Assembly (NCBI GenBank): GCA_050998615.1
Contig: JBPCQA010000036.1
Coordinates: forward strand, 55,318 to 119,317
Source: JBPCQA01 sp050998615
GTDB taxonomy: Bacteria > Actinomycetota > Actinomycetes > Propionibacteriales > Nocardioidaceae
Direction of reading: 5' to 3'
Length of the DNA: 64,000 bases
The notes beneath the pieces were generated by a model. It worked only from the letters and a program-made list of their open reading frames with translations. It was not told the origin of the DNA and searched no databases. The first letter of the stretch is position 1. Each line of letters begins with the position of its first letter. The translations under genes and the position numbers were made by a program. This document shows positions 41,549 through 52,328 of the stretch, piece after piece.

Positions 41549-41765
41549 AACGCGGGGATTTGTCCGGTACGTCGACCCGCTGGTAGCCTGACGAGTCGCA
41601 TCGGGTCCACCTGACCAGCGGCTCCGGCTCCAAGCGGCCGGTCTGGACGGCATTGCTCGACACCGCAGGCCGGCATCCATACCCTGACCGCTCATTTCCT
41701 CGACAATCCCAACCACCGGCCATCCCGTTTCGCCGGCTGACCCGAGAAGCAAGAGGCAAAACTTC

Positions 41766-42026
41766 GTGGCGAACATCAAGTCGCAGATCAAGCGCATCAA
41801 GCAGAACAACGCAGCTCATGAGCGCAACAAGTCAGTGAAGTCCGCCCTGAAGACGTCGATCCGGCGTTTCCAGGAAGCAGCCGACGCCGGCGATGCGGAG
41901 AAGGCCCAGGCCCTCGGAAACGTCGCGAAGCGCAAGCTCGACAAGGCCGCGTCGGCCGGCGTGATTCACAAGAACCAGGCCGCCAACAAGAAGTCGGCCA
42001 TCGCCACCAGAGCCGATTCGCTCTAG
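41766..42026 (+). CDS. rpsT: 30S ribosomal protein S20
   Basis: 86 residues: ANIKSQIKRIKQNNAAHERNKSVKSALKT, KRKLDKAASAGVIHKNQAANKKSAIATR, the standard S20 three-helix bundle. Starts with GTG. Divergent rpsT beside holA and comEC is a conserved actinobacterial arrangement; the insertion sequence has landed 218 bases upstream. Confidence 0.96.
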   Translation: MANIKSQIKRIKQNNAAHERNKSVKSALKTSIRRFQEAADAGDAEKAQALGNVAKRKLDKAASAGVIHKNQAANKKSAIATRADSL

Positions 42027-42042
42027 TCACTGCTAGGGCCGC

Positions 42043-42090
42043 CAAGATCCGGCGCTGAGCTTGTCAGGACTGGCTGAGCGCCTCATCCTG
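42043..42090. repeat. palindromic repeat B copy, inverse orientation
   Basis: CCAAGATCCGGCGCTGAGC, TTGTCAGGACTGGCTGAGCG, CCTCATCCTG. It fills the gap between the convergent rpsT and holA genes. Confidence 0.85.
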
Positions 42091-42115
42091 CCGCAAGGGG
42101 CAGTCGCCAAGCCGG

Positions 42116-43096
42116 TCAATGCAGGGCGCGAGCGCGAAGCACCGAGATGACCAACCGCTCACATGCCCATAGCCGGTCACCGGCCGCACCCTTCACGTCG
42201 GCATCAGCTTGCGCCGCCGCCTGGATGGCCGCCGCCAGGCCGCGTTGAGACCAGCCGCGTGACTGCACCGCCAGCGACTTGAGCTTCCACGGCGGCACGC
42301 CAACCTCGCGGGCCAGGTCTGCCTCACGCAAGCCGCGAGGCGCCGACATATAACGGGCCACGCCGCGCAGACCGCCGGCAACCGCGCTGGTGACGAGCAC
42401 CGGATCGACCCGAGAGGCGAAGGCCCAACGCAGCTGCTCGATCGCCACACTTGCCTTGCCGTCGATGGCGGCATCGGCAACGGCGAACCCCTTCACTTCC
42501 GCACGACCCCCGAAGTAGCGCCGCACCAGCTCGCCGGTGATGGGTTCACCGGCGGCGTCGGAGGCGAGTTGATCGGCTGCCGCAGCGAGCGCCCGCAAGT
42601 CGTCCCCCACCGCATCGACGAGTTGGCCGGCCGCGGAGTCGCTGATCTGCGCGTGGTGTGAGCGAAACTCCGCTAACACCCACTTAGGCAACTCCCACTT
42701 CTTGAGGTCCGGTGCCGTGATCTCGACGACACCCGCCTTGCGCAGTTTGTCGAGCGTGGACTTGCCTTTGACACCGCCGGTGTGGTGGAGAACCAGGGCG
42801 ACATCGGCGGCCGGCGCGGCGACGTACTGGACTATCGGCATCACCGCGTCATCGGGCAACTCGTCGAGGCCCCGCACCACCACGCAGCGCAGCGACGCGA
42901 ACAGTGATGGGCTGATGATCTCGGCGAGGGCACCCGGACCCAACTCGGCTGCGGCGATCTCGCCCAGGTCAGCATCGGCATCGGCCTTTCGCACCGCACC
43001 CCGGATCGACGAGACGGCCCGCTCGGCGAGGAACTCGTTGCCTCCGGTGATCAACGTGGTGATGCCGAGCACGTCGGCCGGGGACGGTTTCGCCAT
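42116..43096 (-). CDS. holA: DNA polymerase III delta subunit
   Basis: Clamp-loader wrench subunit, 326 aa. The N-terminal ITTLITGGNEFLAERAVSSIR and VVRGLDELPDD fit; the conserved KGKSTLDKLRKAGVVEIT and KKWELPKWVLAEF blocks and the C-terminal collar domain (LREADLAREVGVPPWKLKSLAVQ) are present. ATG 43096 starts MAKPSPADVLG. Confidence 0.93.
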   Translation of the reverse strand: MAKPSPADVLGITTLITGGNEFLAERAVSSIRGAVRKADADADLGEIAAAELGPGALAEIISPSLFASLRCVVVRGLDELPDDAVMPIVQYVAAPAADVALVLHHTGGVKGKSTLDKLRKAGVVEITAPDLKKWELPKWVLAEFRSHHAQISDSAAGQLVDAVGDDLRALAAAADQLASDAAGEPITGELVRRYFGGRAEVKGFAVADAAIDGKASVAIEQLRWAFASRVDPVLVTSAVAGGLRGVARYMSAPRGLREADLAREVGVPPWKLKSLAVQSRGWSQRGLAAAIQAAAQADADVKGAAGDRLWACERLVISVLRARALH

Positions 43097-43352
43097 GATG
43101 CACCCAGCATCGCACGCCACTCCGACGCTCTCCTACCCACCTTTCCGCTATGGCTGAAGTTGGCTGACGTGAAAGTGGGGTCTGGCGGTCAGCCACAGCG
43201 CGATAACACGCCGCGGGCTCCCTCCCGCCCCGCGAAATGCGGGAGATCTGCTGTTCCGAGGCGCTGACGGCAACCGATATCCGCAAATCGCGGGACTGAG
43301 GTGCGCTCGCCCGGTCGGCGGACTTCGTCGCCGGGAACTTGACGGGCGGACG

Positions 43353-45002
43353 TCACCCGAGCGCCGCAGCGGCGGCGCGACCCGCCACCCGGCCGGAGAA
43401 CAGGCAGCCGCCAAGGAACGTTCCCTCCAGCGAGTTGTAGCCGTGCATGCCGCCACCTCCGAAACCACTGACCTCCCCGGCGGCGTACACACCGGGCAGC
43501 GGCTCACCGTCCGCCTGCAGCACGCGGGCTTGGAGGTCTGTCTGCAGCCCGCCGAGCGTCTTGCGGGTGAGGATCCTCAGCCGTACGGCGATCAGCGGCC
43601 CGGCCGAGTGGTCGAGCAGCCGGCGCGGTTTGGCGACCCGGATCAGCCGGTCCCCGCGGTATCGTCGCGCGCCGCGGATGGCGGTGATCTGGGCATCCTT
43701 GCTGAACGCGTTCGCGATCTCCCGGTCTCGAGCGACGATCATCCGCTCGACACTGACGTGGTCGATCAGCGGCTCATCGGTGAGCTGATTCATCTTGTCC
43801 ACCAGGTCGCGCAGGTTGTCCGCGACGACGAAGTCCGAGCCGTGACGCTTGAACGCCTCGACCGGACCGGGCGCACCGGGTTTGAGCCGGTCGAGTACCC
43901 GCCTGACGTCCTTGTTGGTGAGGTCGGGGTTCTGCTCGGAGCCGGAAAGGGCGAACTCCTTTTCGAGGATCTTCTGAGTCAGCACGAACCACGAGTAGTC
44001 ATAGCCGGTCTTGATGATGTGCTCGAGCGTGCGCAGCGTGTCGAATCCGGGAAAGCACGGTGCCGACAGACGTCGACCTCGAGCGTCGATCCACAGGGAC
44101 GACGGCCCCGGCAGGACCCGGATGCCGTGGTTGTCCCACACCGGGTCCCAGTTCTGCAAGCCCTCCACGTAGTGCCACATCCGATCTGAGTTGATGACAC
44201 TGCCGCCGGCGGATTCCACGATTGCCAACATGCGGCCGTCCACGTGTGCGGGCACGCCAGCCAACATCCGCTTGGGTGGAGGCCCGAGCCGCGCCGGCCA
44301 GCAGCGGCGTACCAAGTCATGGTTGCCGCCAATGCCACCTGAGGTCACGACGACCGCTTCGGCGGTGAGCTCGAAGTCCCCGACCTCGACCCGTGAGCTG
44401 GGCTGACCGCGACCGACCAGGCTGGGTTCAAGCAGCTTCCCTCGCACGCCGTGGACAACTCCGCCGGTCACGGCGAGCTCATCGACCCGGTGCCGGAAGC
44501 GAAACGCTACCCGGCCACGTGAGGCTGCGTCCTTGACGCGGCGCTCGAACGGCGCCAGCAGACCCGGCCCGGTGCCCCAGGTGATGTGAAATCGGGGAAC
44601 AGAGTTGCCGTGCCCGGTGGCGCGGCCGTCGCCACGCTCGGCCCAGCCAACGACCGGGAAGATCCGGTGCCCTTGCCCGTGCAACCAAGGGCGCTGCTCA
44701 CCGGCCGCGAAGTCAACGAACGCCTCGGCCCACCGGCGGGGCCAGCGGTCTTCGGCGCGATCGAAGCCCGCGCTACCCATCCAGTCCTGCCACGCCAGCT
44801 CATGGGAGTCGCGGATCCCCATTCGCCGCTGTTCCGGAGTGGCGACCATGAAGAGTCCACCGAACGACCAGAACGCCTGGCCGCCAAGACACGTTTCGGG
44901 CTCTTGGTCGACGAGCAGCACCACCTTGCCGGCGTCGGCCAGCTCGGCGGAGGCGACCAACCCCGCCAGCCCGGTTCCGACGACGATGACGTCAGCATCC
45001 AT
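43353..45002 (-). CDS. FAD-binding dehydrogenase (KstD-like flavoprotein)
   Basis: Flavoprotein of the fumarate reductase/3-ketosteroid dehydrogenase superfamily, 549 aa. The FAD Rossmann motif DVIVVGTGLAGLVASAELADAGKVV is at residues 4-28, GGQAFWSFGGLF follows, and the C-terminal FAD block is GVYAAGEVSGFGGGGMHGYN with LEGTFLGGCLFSG. Substrate unknown; steroid dehydrogenation is only one option. ATG 45002 starts MDADVIVV. It lies between comEC and holA, which are usually adjacent, so it is an insertion into a conserved cluster. The 256 bases beyond its stop hold no gene. Confidence 0.87.
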   Translation of the reverse strand: MDADVIVVGTGLAGLVASAELADAGKVVLLVDQEPETCLGGQAFWSFGGLFMVATPEQRRMGIRDSHELAWQDWMGSAGFDRAEDRWPRRWAEAFVDFAAGEQRPWLHGQGHRIFPVVGWAERGDGRATGHGNSVPRFHITWGTGPGLLAPFERRVKDAASRGRVAFRFRHRVDELAVTGGVVHGVRGKLLEPSLVGRGQPSSRVEVGDFELTAEAVVVTSGGIGGNHDLVRRCWPARLGPPPKRMLAGVPAHVDGRMLAIVESAGGSVINSDRMWHYVEGLQNWDPVWDNHGIRVLPGPSSLWIDARGRRLSAPCFPGFDTLRTLEHIIKTGYDYSWFVLTQKILEKEFALSGSEQNPDLTNKDVRRVLDRLKPGAPGPVEAFKRHGSDFVVADNLRDLVDKMNQLTDEPLIDHVSVERMIVARDREIANAFSKDAQITAIRGARRYRGDRLIRVAKPRRLLDHSAGPLIAVRLRILTRKTLGGLQTDLQARVLQADGEPLPGVYAAGEVSGFGGGGMHGYNSLEGTFLGGCLFSGRVAGRAAAAALG

Positions 45003-45100
45003 CCGGCCATGATCTCGCATCACGGGTAGGTGAGTCTGGCACGCCGGACAGCCGACGTACGAGACATCCCTGAAGGCAACGCACGACACGCGCCATGGCT

Positions 45101-47437
45101 TCACTTGGTGGTCAGCACCGACAGCTGTCCGTTGCGGTCAATTACGGCGATGTCACCGTCTTGGTCGGTTCGGTACGGCTTGGCCCCCAGCTCGCGCAAC
45201 AGCCCCAGTGTGTGTGGAGATGGGTGGCCATAGTCATTGTTGGCGCCGACTGATATCAGCGCAAGGCGGGCATGAGTGGCGAACACGAAGGCCGGATCCT
45301 GGTTTGCCGAACCGTGATGTGCCACCTTGAACACGTCAACGCCGAGATCAGCGCCAGTGGACAAGATGTCGTCCTCCTCTTCTGGCTCGGCGTCGCCCGA
45401 CAGCAAGATCTTGATCCCGCGTACCTCGACCAGCATTACGACGCTCGCGTTGTTCGGGCCATAACCGTCAGCGCCTGCCACGCCGCCGGACACAGTAGAC
45501 GTCCACGGTCCCAGCACCCGCCAACGCAGCTCACCGACCCGGCGCTGCTCGCCCGGAACCGCGATCGTGGTCGGAACCCCAGCATCATGTGCCCAGGCCG
45601 TGACCGCTTCGGCCTGGTACGGCGGGCTGGCCAGCGGTGACACTTCGATCTCCGCAACCGACCGGCCGTCAAGCACCGCCGGCAGCCCGTCGACGTGGTC
45701 GGCGTGAAAGTGCGTGAGCACTACGAGCGCGATCGTGTGTATATCCAGTCCGTCCAGACAGCTATCCATCGCCTTCGGGTCGGGCCCGGTATCGACGACG
45801 ACCGCGACCTGGTGGCCCGCGTTCAACACCATCCCGTCGCCTTGTCCGACGTCACACATCACCAGCACCCAGCCGGCAGGCGGCCAACCCGGCCTACCGA
45901 CCGGGCGCACGATCATCGCCACGAGCACGATCGCCAACGCGACGCAGGCGAACCTTTGGCGCAGCAGCGTGGGCATGACCATCACCAGCCCGAAGCACAG
46001 CACGATCAAGGCTGCGATCGCCGCCGTCCCGACCGGCCAGACCACGCTTGCCCCCGCGAACCCCGCACCATGCTGAGCCACCCAGATGATCCACCAGGCC
46101 GACGCTCCGGCCACGTGACCGACCAACTGACCGACCGTGGTTGACACCATCGCGACTAACCCCGCGATGAGCCCGGCCACCGTGGTTGGCCCGACCGCGG
46201 GAGCCACCAACAGGTTGGCGCCCACGGCCACCAAACTCACCTGACCCGAGATCGCCGCGATCACCGGCGTGCAGACCACCTGGGCAGCCAGCGGGACTGC
46301 GAGTGCCTCAGCCAGCGGGCGAGGCAGCCAGTGAGACAGCGCGTCCCGCCAGCTCGACGCCAGCAGCAAGATCCCAGCGGTTGCCGCTGTGGACAGCAAG
46401 AACCCAACCGATCGCGCCAACCATGGATCTGCCAGCACGAGCACGACTACCGCCACACACATCGCGCGCACGCCACGTCGCCGCCCCCCCGCGGTCAAGC
46501 CGGCCAGGCCGACCGCCCCCATCGCCGCGGCCCGCAACACACTGGGCTCAGGTCGTGCGAGAAGGACGAAGAACACCACAGCGCCGGCACCGACGACGGC
46601 GAGCCCACGCGCACGCACGCCACACCAACGAGCCATGAACAAGACAAAGCCGAGCACCAACGTCAAGTTGGACCCCGATACCGCCAACAGGTGCGTCAGC
46701 CCGGTCGTCTTGAAGTCGGCGGCGACTTCTGCCGGCATCTGCGAGTCGTCGCCGTCGACGAGTGCAGGCACCAGCCCTCGCTCTGGCGGAGGCAACGGTT
46801 CGGCAGCCTTGCTCAGCCCATCACGAACTCGGGCTATTCCCTGATACATCGGCCCTGCACGCGCCGTAATCTGCGGCGTCGGCTGAGCCGACAACACCGC
46901 CGACAGGTCTGACCCCTGCGGCACCTGAAGCCGACCGGATGCATCGACATGATCACCAAGGTGCACCCGCAGCCACGTCACGTCACCGATCACCAGCACC
47001 GGGGAGTGCACCCGGGTAGTGGCACCACGACCGGTGACCTCCTGAAGCTCGAGACGCACGACGACATACGGCTCGAACCTCCCCTCACGCAGGACTGGAT
47101 CGCTGCGCACAACGGCGGCTGCGAACACGAAAGCACGTTGCTGGGCCAGCCACGGGACGGGACCCGCCTGGATTTCGCCGGCCCGAAGACCGGCGATGGC
47201 CAACGCGGCCGCACCGACGACAAGGGCGGCAGCCATGGCCCTCCGCAACGCTGCGGCGCGACGCCACTCGAATCGCAGGCGCATAAACGGGAATAGGAGG
47301 AGCACGACCGCGACGAAGAGGAGCACCAGAGTCACCGCGACCGCAAGCCCGGCGGACCAGCCGACCCCGAGGGCGGCGCCACTCCAGGCTGCCAACGCTG
47401 CAGGTGTCAGCCGCAGGTCGAGTGGCTCGCGGGTCAT
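45101..47437 (-). CDS. comEC: ComEC/Rec2 DNA uptake channel
   Basis: 778-residue membrane protein. The central competence domain has many helices (FKTTGLTHLLAVSGSNLTLV is its hallmark); the C-terminal metallo-beta-lactamase domain begins at MCDVGQGDGMVL and holds THFHADHVDG and VFKVAHHGSANQD. Overlaps comEA by four bases (ATGA). It imports single-stranded DNA during natural transformation, though in actinobacteria competence is seldom shown. Confidence 0.93.
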   Translation of the reverse strand: MTREPLDLRLTPAALAAWSGAALGVGWSAGLAVAVTLVLLFVAVVLLLFPFMRLRFEWRRAAALRRAMAAALVVGAAALAIAGLRAGEIQAGPVPWLAQQRAFVFAAAVVRSDPVLREGRFEPYVVVRLELQEVTGRGATTRVHSPVLVIGDVTWLRVHLGDHVDASGRLQVPQGSDLSAVLSAQPTPQITARAGPMYQGIARVRDGLSKAAEPLPPPERGLVPALVDGDDSQMPAEVAADFKTTGLTHLLAVSGSNLTLVLGFVLFMARWCGVRARGLAVVGAGAVVFFVLLARPEPSVLRAAAMGAVGLAGLTAGGRRRGVRAMCVAVVVLVLADPWLARSVGFLLSTAATAGILLLASSWRDALSHWLPRPLAEALAVPLAAQVVCTPVIAAISGQVSLVAVGANLLVAPAVGPTTVAGLIAGLVAMVSTTVGQLVGHVAGASAWWIIWVAQHGAGFAGASVVWPVGTAAIAALIVLCFGLVMVMPTLLRQRFACVALAIVLVAMIVRPVGRPGWPPAGWVLVMCDVGQGDGMVLNAGHQVAVVVDTGPDPKAMDSCLDGLDIHTIALVVLTHFHADHVDGLPAVLDGRSVAEIEVSPLASPPYQAEAVTAWAHDAGVPTTIAVPGEQRRVGELRWRVLGPWTSTVSGGVAGADGYGPNNASVVMLVEVRGIKILLSGDAEPEEEDDILSTGADLGVDVFKVAHHGSANQDPAFVFATHARLALISVGANNDYGHPSPHTLGLLRELGAKPYRTDQDGDIAVIDRNGQLSVLTTK

Positions 47438-48435
47438 ACATAGACGTAGGGCCGCAGCTTGGCGAGGGTGGCATCGCCGATTCCGGACACCTCAAGCAAT
47501 TCGTCAACGCTGCTGAAAGCGGTGTGCTCGCTGCGCCACGTCAGGATCGACTGCGCCGTGACCGGGCCGACGTCGGGCAACGTCTCGAGCTGCTCCTGAG
47601 TGGCCGCATTCAAATTGACCGGCGCGATCGAATCCGTCGTCGAAGATCCCGCAGGAGGAGTCGACATGGCGGGTGGCAGCTGGGGGACGTCGATGCCGAC
47701 GACGACCTGCTCACCGTCGATAAGCGGTCTTGCCAGGTTCAAGGAGAGGGTGGAAACGCCGCGGCGTACGCCGCCCGCAGCCTTGAGCGCATCGATCACC
47801 CGTGCGCCAGCAGGCAGCTCAACGATCCCGGGACGTCGCACTTTGCCGGTGACATCCACCACCAGAGCGGCCCCGGCGGTGGCGGTGGAGGGGGTGGTGG
47901 GAAGGCTGCCGTTGACCGGCGCTGGCGAGACACTGGGCGCCCCGGGCGACGGAGCCACGGAGGGAGTTGTCGAGGGAAGAGTGCGGGTGTTAGAGAGCCG
48001 GACCGGTTGCGGCTCGGGAAGGGAACGCAGCAACCACCATCCGGCTAACGCGATCAAGGCGACCGTAATCAGGGCCGCGATCGTGACCTGGTGCGGTGTT
48101 ATCTCCCAGCGCCCGCTCTCCAGCGCCCTGCGTCCGTCACGGTCGCGCGCCGCATGTCGACCTGCTCTTGGTGTTGACTCGCGGCCCGACCCCGTCTCGG
48201 TGACCGCCGTCTCGCGGCGTGGCATGGGCATTCTGGATGAGTGGTTGGCGCTCTCGCCCCCGGCGCCGTTGTCACCGGCCGCGACCCCTTCAGCGAAGGA
48301 ATCCAGCCCGAATGCCTCGTCGGGCACCTCGCCGTCGTGCGCATCGGCGGGGGCAAAGTGCGCTGACAGCGCAGCGAGTCGCCGCTGAGCCGCGGCAACT
48401 GCGTCGCTGTCGAGGGAGGTGCGCCGACGAAACAT
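47434..48435 (-). CDS. comEA: ComEA-type DNA-binding competence protein
   Basis: 333 aa. A cytoplasmic charged N-terminus, one transmembrane helix near residues 116-135 (VTIAALITVALIALAGWWLL), a Pro/Ser/Thr linker, an SLBB domain (VVDVTGKVRRPGIVELPAGARVIDAL) and a C-terminal double helix-hairpin-helix (VNLNAATQEQLETLPDVGP) that binds DNA. ATG 48435 starts MFRRRTSLDS and has a TAGCGT box seven bases upstream. Confidence 0.92.
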   Translation of the reverse strand: MFRRRTSLDSDAVAAAQRRLAALSAHFAPADAHDGEVPDEAFGLDSFAEGVAAGDNGAGGESANHSSRMPMPRRETAVTETGSGRESTPRAGRHAARDRDGRRALESGRWEITPHQVTIAALITVALIALAGWWLLRSLPEPQPVRLSNTRTLPSTTPSVAPSPGAPSVSPAPVNGSLPTTPSTATAGAALVVDVTGKVRRPGIVELPAGARVIDALKAAGGVRRGVSTLSLNLARPLIDGEQVVVGIDVPQLPPAMSTPPAGSSTTDSIAPVNLNAATQEQLETLPDVGPVTAQSILTWRSEHTAFSSVDELLEVSGIGDATLAKLRPYVYV

Positions 48436-48442
48436 GGGTACG

Positions 48443-48448
48443 ACGCTA
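48443..48448 (-). promoter_or_regulatory. predicted -10 box (TAGCGT), leaderless comEA start
   Basis: On the minus strand TAGCGT, seven bases, then ATG 48435. It would drive comEA-comEC. Confidence 0.5.
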
Positions 48449-48553
48449 AGCGGCGACCAGCTGCCCGACCACTCCCATTCTCTTAGCTGTGGACAACCCG
48501 GCGCAGCCAAGCGTTCCTGTGGAAGGACCGCCGTCGAGAGGAGTGAGCTTCCC

Positions 48554-48577
48554 CACGGTGGTTCAGGAGCGAGGCGA
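48554..48577. repeat. half copy of repeat A at the degV 3' end
   Basis: CACGGTGGTTCAGGAGCGAG matches the left arm of repeat A. The degV stop (TGA) and last codons lie inside it. Confidence 0.6.
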
Positions 48578-49408
48578 GATGACGACCGCGAGCATGCCCG
48601 GTCCGACGTGGGCGCCGATCACGGCGCCTACCTGGTTGACGACCAGCTCCGCCATTTCGGGGATGCGCTCGCGAAGTCGCTCGGCCAACGACTCGGCGCG
48701 TTGTGCGTTGGCCAGATGTGACACCGCCACATCGACTTGGTGATCGCCGGCGGCGATCATCGTGAGATCCTCCAGCCGCTGCATGGCCCTGGCTGCCGTG
48801 CGGACCTTTTCCAGCGGCACTATCCGGCCTCGATCCACCTTCAGTAGCGGCTTAACCGCCAGCGCCGAGCCGAGCAGCGCGGCCGCCGCGCCCACCCGGC
48901 CGCCGCGGCGCAGATACTCCAGCGTGTCGACGTAGAACAGTGCCGTGGTGGCCTCAGACCGACGTTGGGCTACAGCCGCGGCGTCCCCGGCGCTCCCGCC
49001 CTCGGTCAACACCGCGGCCGCGGCCTGCACCGCGAAGCCGGTGCCCATCCCGAGTTGTCGACTGTCCACCGTGTGCACAGGTATCGAGGCTCGACGCGCG
49101 GCGAGCTCGGCCGACTCGTAGGTTCCCGACACCGCCGCGGAAAGATGGACGGACACGACAGCTGCGGCGCCGTCGCGGGCCGCCTGCTCATAGACGTCGG
49201 TGAACGCCTGCTGAGGTGGTCGGCTGGTGCTGACCGGCCACCGCTCCTTCAGCGCAACCGCAACGTCCTCGGGAGTGGCGGCCGCGCCCTCGTCGTACGA
49301 CCTGCCCGCGATGACCACCCGCAAAGCCACCACGGTGACGCCGAGCTTGGCCGCCAGCTCGGGATCGACCGAGGTGGAGTCGGATACCAGCGCGACACGG
49401 CGAGACAT
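48563..49408 (-). CDS. DegV-family fatty-acid-binding protein
   Basis: 281 aa. VALVSDSTSVDPELAAKLGVTVV at the N-terminus, VSTSRPPQQAF with the conserved TSxPxP loop, and VVSVHLSAAVSGTYESAELAA are the DegV signatures. Relatives bind fatty acids and present them to FakA-type kinases; no kinase gene is seen here. ATG 49408 is preceded by a TAGGGT box. Often placed next to comEA/holA in actinobacteria. Confidence 0.92.
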   Translation of the reverse strand: MSRRVALVSDSTSVDPELAAKLGVTVVALRVVIAGRSYDEGAAATPEDVAVALKERWPVSTSRPPQQAFTDVYEQAARDGAAAVVSVHLSAAVSGTYESAELAARRASIPVHTVDSRQLGMGTGFAVQAAAAVLTEGGSAGDAAAVAQRRSEATTALFYVDTLEYLRRGGRVGAAAALLGSALAVKPLLKVDRGRIVPLEKVRTAARAMQRLEDLTMIAAGDHQVDVAVSHLANAQRAESLAERLRERIPEMAELVVNQVGAVIGAHVGPGMLAVVISPRS

Positions 49409-49415
49409 GACCGCG

Positions 49416-49421
49416 ACCCTA
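49416..49421 (-). promoter_or_regulatory. predicted -10 box (TAGGGT), leaderless degV start
   Basis: On the minus strand TAGGGT, seven bases, then ATG 49408. Confidence 0.5.
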
Positions 49422-49456
49422 CCGCGCACATCGCGGCCCGAAAGCGGGCTCTCGGC

Positions 49457-51979
<2,523 letters not shown>

Positions 51980-52058
51980 CGTGCTCTCCTGTGCTGCGGG
52001 TCTCCTGCTAGGGACTGGACGGCCGGGGCCCTCGCCGATCGCACCGAAACGAGGACAC

Positions 52059-52086
52059 AAAAAAAGCCCCTCCGCGAATGAGAGGC
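52059..52086 (-). terminator. intrinsic terminator in the leuS leader
   Basis: On the minus strand GCCTCTC ... GAGGGGC forms a 7-bp stem (one G-U) with loop ATTCGCG, followed at once by seven T. It lies 80 bases before leuS, so it must be bypassed for leuS expression, as expected of an attenuator. Confidence 0.9.
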
Positions 52087-52088
52087 AG

Positions 52089-52119
52089 CCGCGCTGTCGT
52101 GGACCGATGATCAGCGCGG
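52089..52119 (-). promoter_or_regulatory. attenuator hairpin directly after the leader peptide stop
   Basis: CCGCGCTG and CAGCGCGG form a perfect 8-bp stem. It begins with the base after the leader stop codon and ends two bases before the terminator stem. A ribosome stalled on the Leu codons would cover its 5' arm. Confidence 0.8.
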
Positions 52120-52143
52120 CTAGGTAAGCAGGAGGTTCCTCAT
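52120..52143 (-). CDS. leuS leader peptide (MRNLLLT)
   Basis: Seven-codon reading frame ATG AGG AAC CTC CTG CTT ACC TAG with three consecutive leucine codons, read with three different codons. Its translation is expected to report the supply of charged tRNA-Leu. Two stem-loops, the second an intrinsic terminator, follow. The ATG lies exactly six bases after a TATGGT box, which suggests a leaderless mRNA starting on the peptide. Confidence 0.8.
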   Translation of the reverse strand: MRNLLLT

Positions 52144-52149
52144 GAGACA

Positions 52150-52155
52150 ACCATA
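52150..52155 (-). promoter_or_regulatory. predicted -10 box (TATGGT) of the leuS leader
   Basis: Minus strand TATGGT, then TGTCTC, then the leader ATG. No canonical TTGACA -35 is seen 17 bases further upstream. Confidence 0.55.
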
Positions 52156-52204
52156 GCGCAGCAAGGTCCCCGCCGGCATGCCCGCGTCGTGTTCACCGCC
52201 AGGC

Positions 52205-52244
52205 GTGGTTTCGAGACGGCCGCAACGCGGCCTCCGCAACCACC
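52205..52244. repeat. palindromic repeat A copy, inverse orientation
   Basis: GTGGTTTCGAGACGGCCGC then GCGGCCTCCGCAACCACC, between the leuS leader promoter and the serpin stop codon. The interval 52156-52328 holds nothing else. Confidence 0.85.
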
Positions 52245-52328
52245 GTGCGGGCTGACACCCGTGTGTCGGCGCCACGACGGTGCACGACGGGCTATCCGAA
52301 GTCGTGGTGATGCGAGCCGCCGTACGGC

